Below, one piece after another: positions 6,456 through 7,870 of a stretch of DNA of 7,870 nucleotides. How positions within the stretch are numbered: the first letter of the stretch is position 1; each line of letters opens with the position of its first letter. This DNA comes from Planctomycetota bacterium (GTDB lineage Bacteria; Planctomycetota; Planctomycetia; Pirellulales; Thermoguttaceae): assembly GCA_018897395.1 (NCBI GenBank), contig JAHIKV010000114.1:1-7870 (forward strand). Reading direction: 5' to 3'. The notes under the pieces are model-generated. The model saw nothing but the letters and a program-made list of their open reading frames with translations. It searched no databases and was not told the DNA's origin. The translations under genes and the position numbers were made by a program.

Positions 6456-7870
6456 TCACTTTTTTCTCCCCTCTCCCCCTCTCCCCTTCTCCCCTCTCCC
6501 CTCTCCCCTTTTCCCCTCCGCCAGCCGTCGGAAATACTCCTCGATCATCAACTCGTACTTCGGCGGGAACTCTTCGACGGGCGATTGCAGCATTTGTTCG
6601 CGGGCGTGCGGGGGCAACTCGCCCCAGAGCCGCATCATCCTGGCCCGTGTCAGCTCCATATCGGCCTTGCGACCGGGTGTTTTTCGCTTGCTCGCTTTGC
6701 CCGGCTCGGCGCCCGGGCGGTCGTTTTCGGCGTGGGATTCGGTCGGCGTTCCTTGCCGGTCGTCTTTGATTTCTCCGATACTATCGCCGGTGGAGGTTTC
6801 AGTCCGGCCACGGTCCGCGGCAAGGCCGAGAATTTCCTGCAAGTCGCTGACGATCCGTTTCTGTCCGGCGGCCGCCTGTCCGACCTGGTTCAGCCCGATC
6901 CGGTCGGCGGCGGCGAGCATCGCGGCGGCGACGGCCCGACGACGCGCCTCGTCCAGAACGGCGGCCGCGGAGTCGGCGGCCGGCGCGTCTTGCCGCCGCA
7001 GTTGATCGAGGGCCTGGGCAATCTCTTGCAGCAAGCGGTCCGTGCGTTGGGCGAGTTCGAGTTGTGCGGCGGCGGCGCCGCCGAGTTCGGCGGCGTCTTG
7101 CGGCCGCAGGTCGCGTAACTGCCGAGCAAGCGTACGGCGGCCGACTTCCGCCGTCCGTTCCGCAACGTCCTGCTGATCCAGCAGCAGCACCCCGAGTTGG
7201 AGGTGGAACTTGCCGTAGTCGTCCGATCGGGTAAGCCGGTCGATCCATTGTTCGAGCGCGGCGATAACCGCGTTTTGGTTTTCGACGGCGGCGGCCAGCG
7301 AGTCGGCGACACGGCGCCGCCCCCCCTGCCCTTCCAGGTCGATACGGGCGGATTTCACCGCGGCGGCAAGCTCGCGGCCGATCGCCGGCAGGGGTTGTCG
7401 CTCGAGCCGGCCGAGTTCATCGAGCAAGGACGCCATCCGCCCGCGAAGAATCGGATTTTCGACGCGGTTGTTATCCAGGTCGGTCAACAGCGCCCGCACG
7501 TGCATGGGCAGACCTTCGCCGCCGCCGGACAGCAACAGATCGACCTCCCGTTGGGCATGTTCCGCGGCTTGCAGACGGTCCAAGTCCGTTCGCCGGGGAC
7601 GTTGCGACTCCGCAAGACTAGAGCGCAGGGCCTCGACCCGCTCGCGGCAGCCTCGCTGCATATCGAGCGCGCGGCCCAACTCGGCTGCGATGAGTTTTAC
7701 GCGGCCGGAGAGGCGGGCGAGCAACTCATCGGCCGAAACGACGATCAGGCGTCGCGGATCGCTCTTGCCCGACTGGGGCAGATAGTCGTCGGCAGTCGCG
7801 AAAAATGTCACTTTCATTCCCGGCCGAAGCGCCAGCGGGGCGAGGTCCCAGCGATAATCCACGGTGCGGC
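6456..7870 (-). CDS. Planctomycete coiled-coil envelope protein, C-terminal part (DUF4175-like; 5' partial)
   Basis: The frame is open to the window edge, and the GTG at 7862 is only an internal valine, so the start lies outside. The visible part (about 470 residues) begins YRWDLAPLALRPGMKVTFFATADDYLPQ, like the end of an extracellular beta-rich domain. It continues as a long alpha-helical, Arg/Glu/Ala-rich region likely to form coiled coils, then a Lys/Ser/Glu linker. The terminal conserved block has LWGELPPHAREQM and EEFPPKYELMIEEYFRRLAE. From memory this resembles large membrane-anchored planctomycete proteins annotated as hypothetical or DUF4175-like; function unknown. After RRLAEG the chain ends in a Gly/Arg/Lys/Glu tail encoded by a CTCCCCT tract. 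It is first in the - strand set leading into the cyclase-like and NPCBM genes. Confidence 0.7.
   Translation of the reverse strand, partial: RTVDYRWDLAPLALRPGMKVTFFATADDYLPQSGKSDPRRLIVVSADELLARLSGRVKLIAAELGRALDMQRGCRERVEALRSSLAESQRPRRTDLDRLQAAEHAQREVDLLLSGGGEGLPMHVRALLTDLDNNRVENPILRGRMASLLDELGRLERQPLPAIGRELAAAVKSARIDLEGQGGRRRVADSLAAAVENQNAVIAALEQWIDRLTRSDDYGKFHLQLGVLLLDQQDVAERTAEVGRRTLARQLRDLRPQDAAELGGAAAAQLELAQRTDRLLQEIAQALDQLRRQDAPAADSAAAVLDEARRRAVAAAMLAAADRIGLNQVGQAAAGQKRIVSDLQEILGLAADRGRTETSTGDSIGEIKDDRQGTPTESHAENDRPGAEPGKASKRKTPGRKADMELTRARMMRLWGELPPHAREQMLQSPVEEFPPKYELMIEEYFRRLAEGKRGEGRGEKGRGGEGRKK
6466..6517. repeat. CTCCCCT tandem tract (7-8 nt period)
   Basis: Seven imperfect units of CTCCCCT type, some with one extra base, so the 7-nt phase slips to 8 in places. 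It encodes the last residues of the coiled-coil protein on the - strand. Its antisense also places GGGAG six bases before a GTG at 6459. Confidence 0.85.

Noticed and set aside
7862..7862. GTG at 7862 as the true start of the coiled-coil protein
   Set aside because: The frame remains open to the window edge, and the sequence there looks like the middle of a beta-rich domain rather than a protein N-terminus.

Overview
The window looks like a planctomycete chromosome fragment, probably Pirellulales-like. It is GC-rich. It carries a planctomycete-type PIG-L deacetylase, an NPCBM-domain secreted protein, a squalene-cyclase-fold secreted protein, and a coiled-coil protein ending in a W-G-x-L-P...E-x-F-x-P-K-Y motif that I associate with planctomycete envelope proteins. 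The taxonomic call is inference from gene content, not from a marker gene.

Layout. Positions 1-140 are the 3' end of a group II intron on the + strand, with recognisable ribozyme domains V and VI. It abuts and truncates a PIG-L deacetylase gene on the - strand (117-914). Upstream of that gene, on the same strand, is glucose-6-phosphate isomerase (pgi, 1020-2429). Divergent from pgi across a 180 bp gap is an archaeal-type cofactor-independent phosphoglycerate mutase (apgM, 2610-3815, +), so two glycolytic genes sit head to head. Convergent with apgM is a - strand set read right to left: a coiled-coil envelope protein cut by the window edge (6456-7870), a secreted prenyltransferase/squalene-cyclase-like repeat protein (5254-6324) and a secreted NPCBM-domain protein (3862-5163). 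These three probably form one transcription unit and act outside the cytoplasmic membrane.

The most unusual content is not a gene. All five gaps between protein genes contain tracts with a 7-nucleotide period. The unit sequences differ (TAATCCC, ATTCATC, CCTTCCC, TCCGCCC, ACATTGA, CTCCCCT), but the period is conserved. The longest tract fills 2430-2555 in one unbroken 7-nt phase, starting directly upstream of the pgi start codon, and folds into a near-perfect inverted repeat. Several unrelated hairpin-forming repeats are scattered through the same gaps: a 25-bp palindromic element in three identical copies, a bipartite double palindrome, and CCCCTCTCCC-type hairpins.

These repeats also enter coding sequence. 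The NPCBM gene carries in-frame insertions of hairpin repeats at two or three sites, and its signal peptide is encoded by heptad repeat DNA. The n-region of the cyclase-like protein is encoded by the 25-bp palindrome. The coiled-coil protein ends in a charged tail encoded by a CTCCCCT tract. No complete dedicated defence or biosynthetic system is visible. The candidate novelty is this repeat ecology and its use as protein-coding material.
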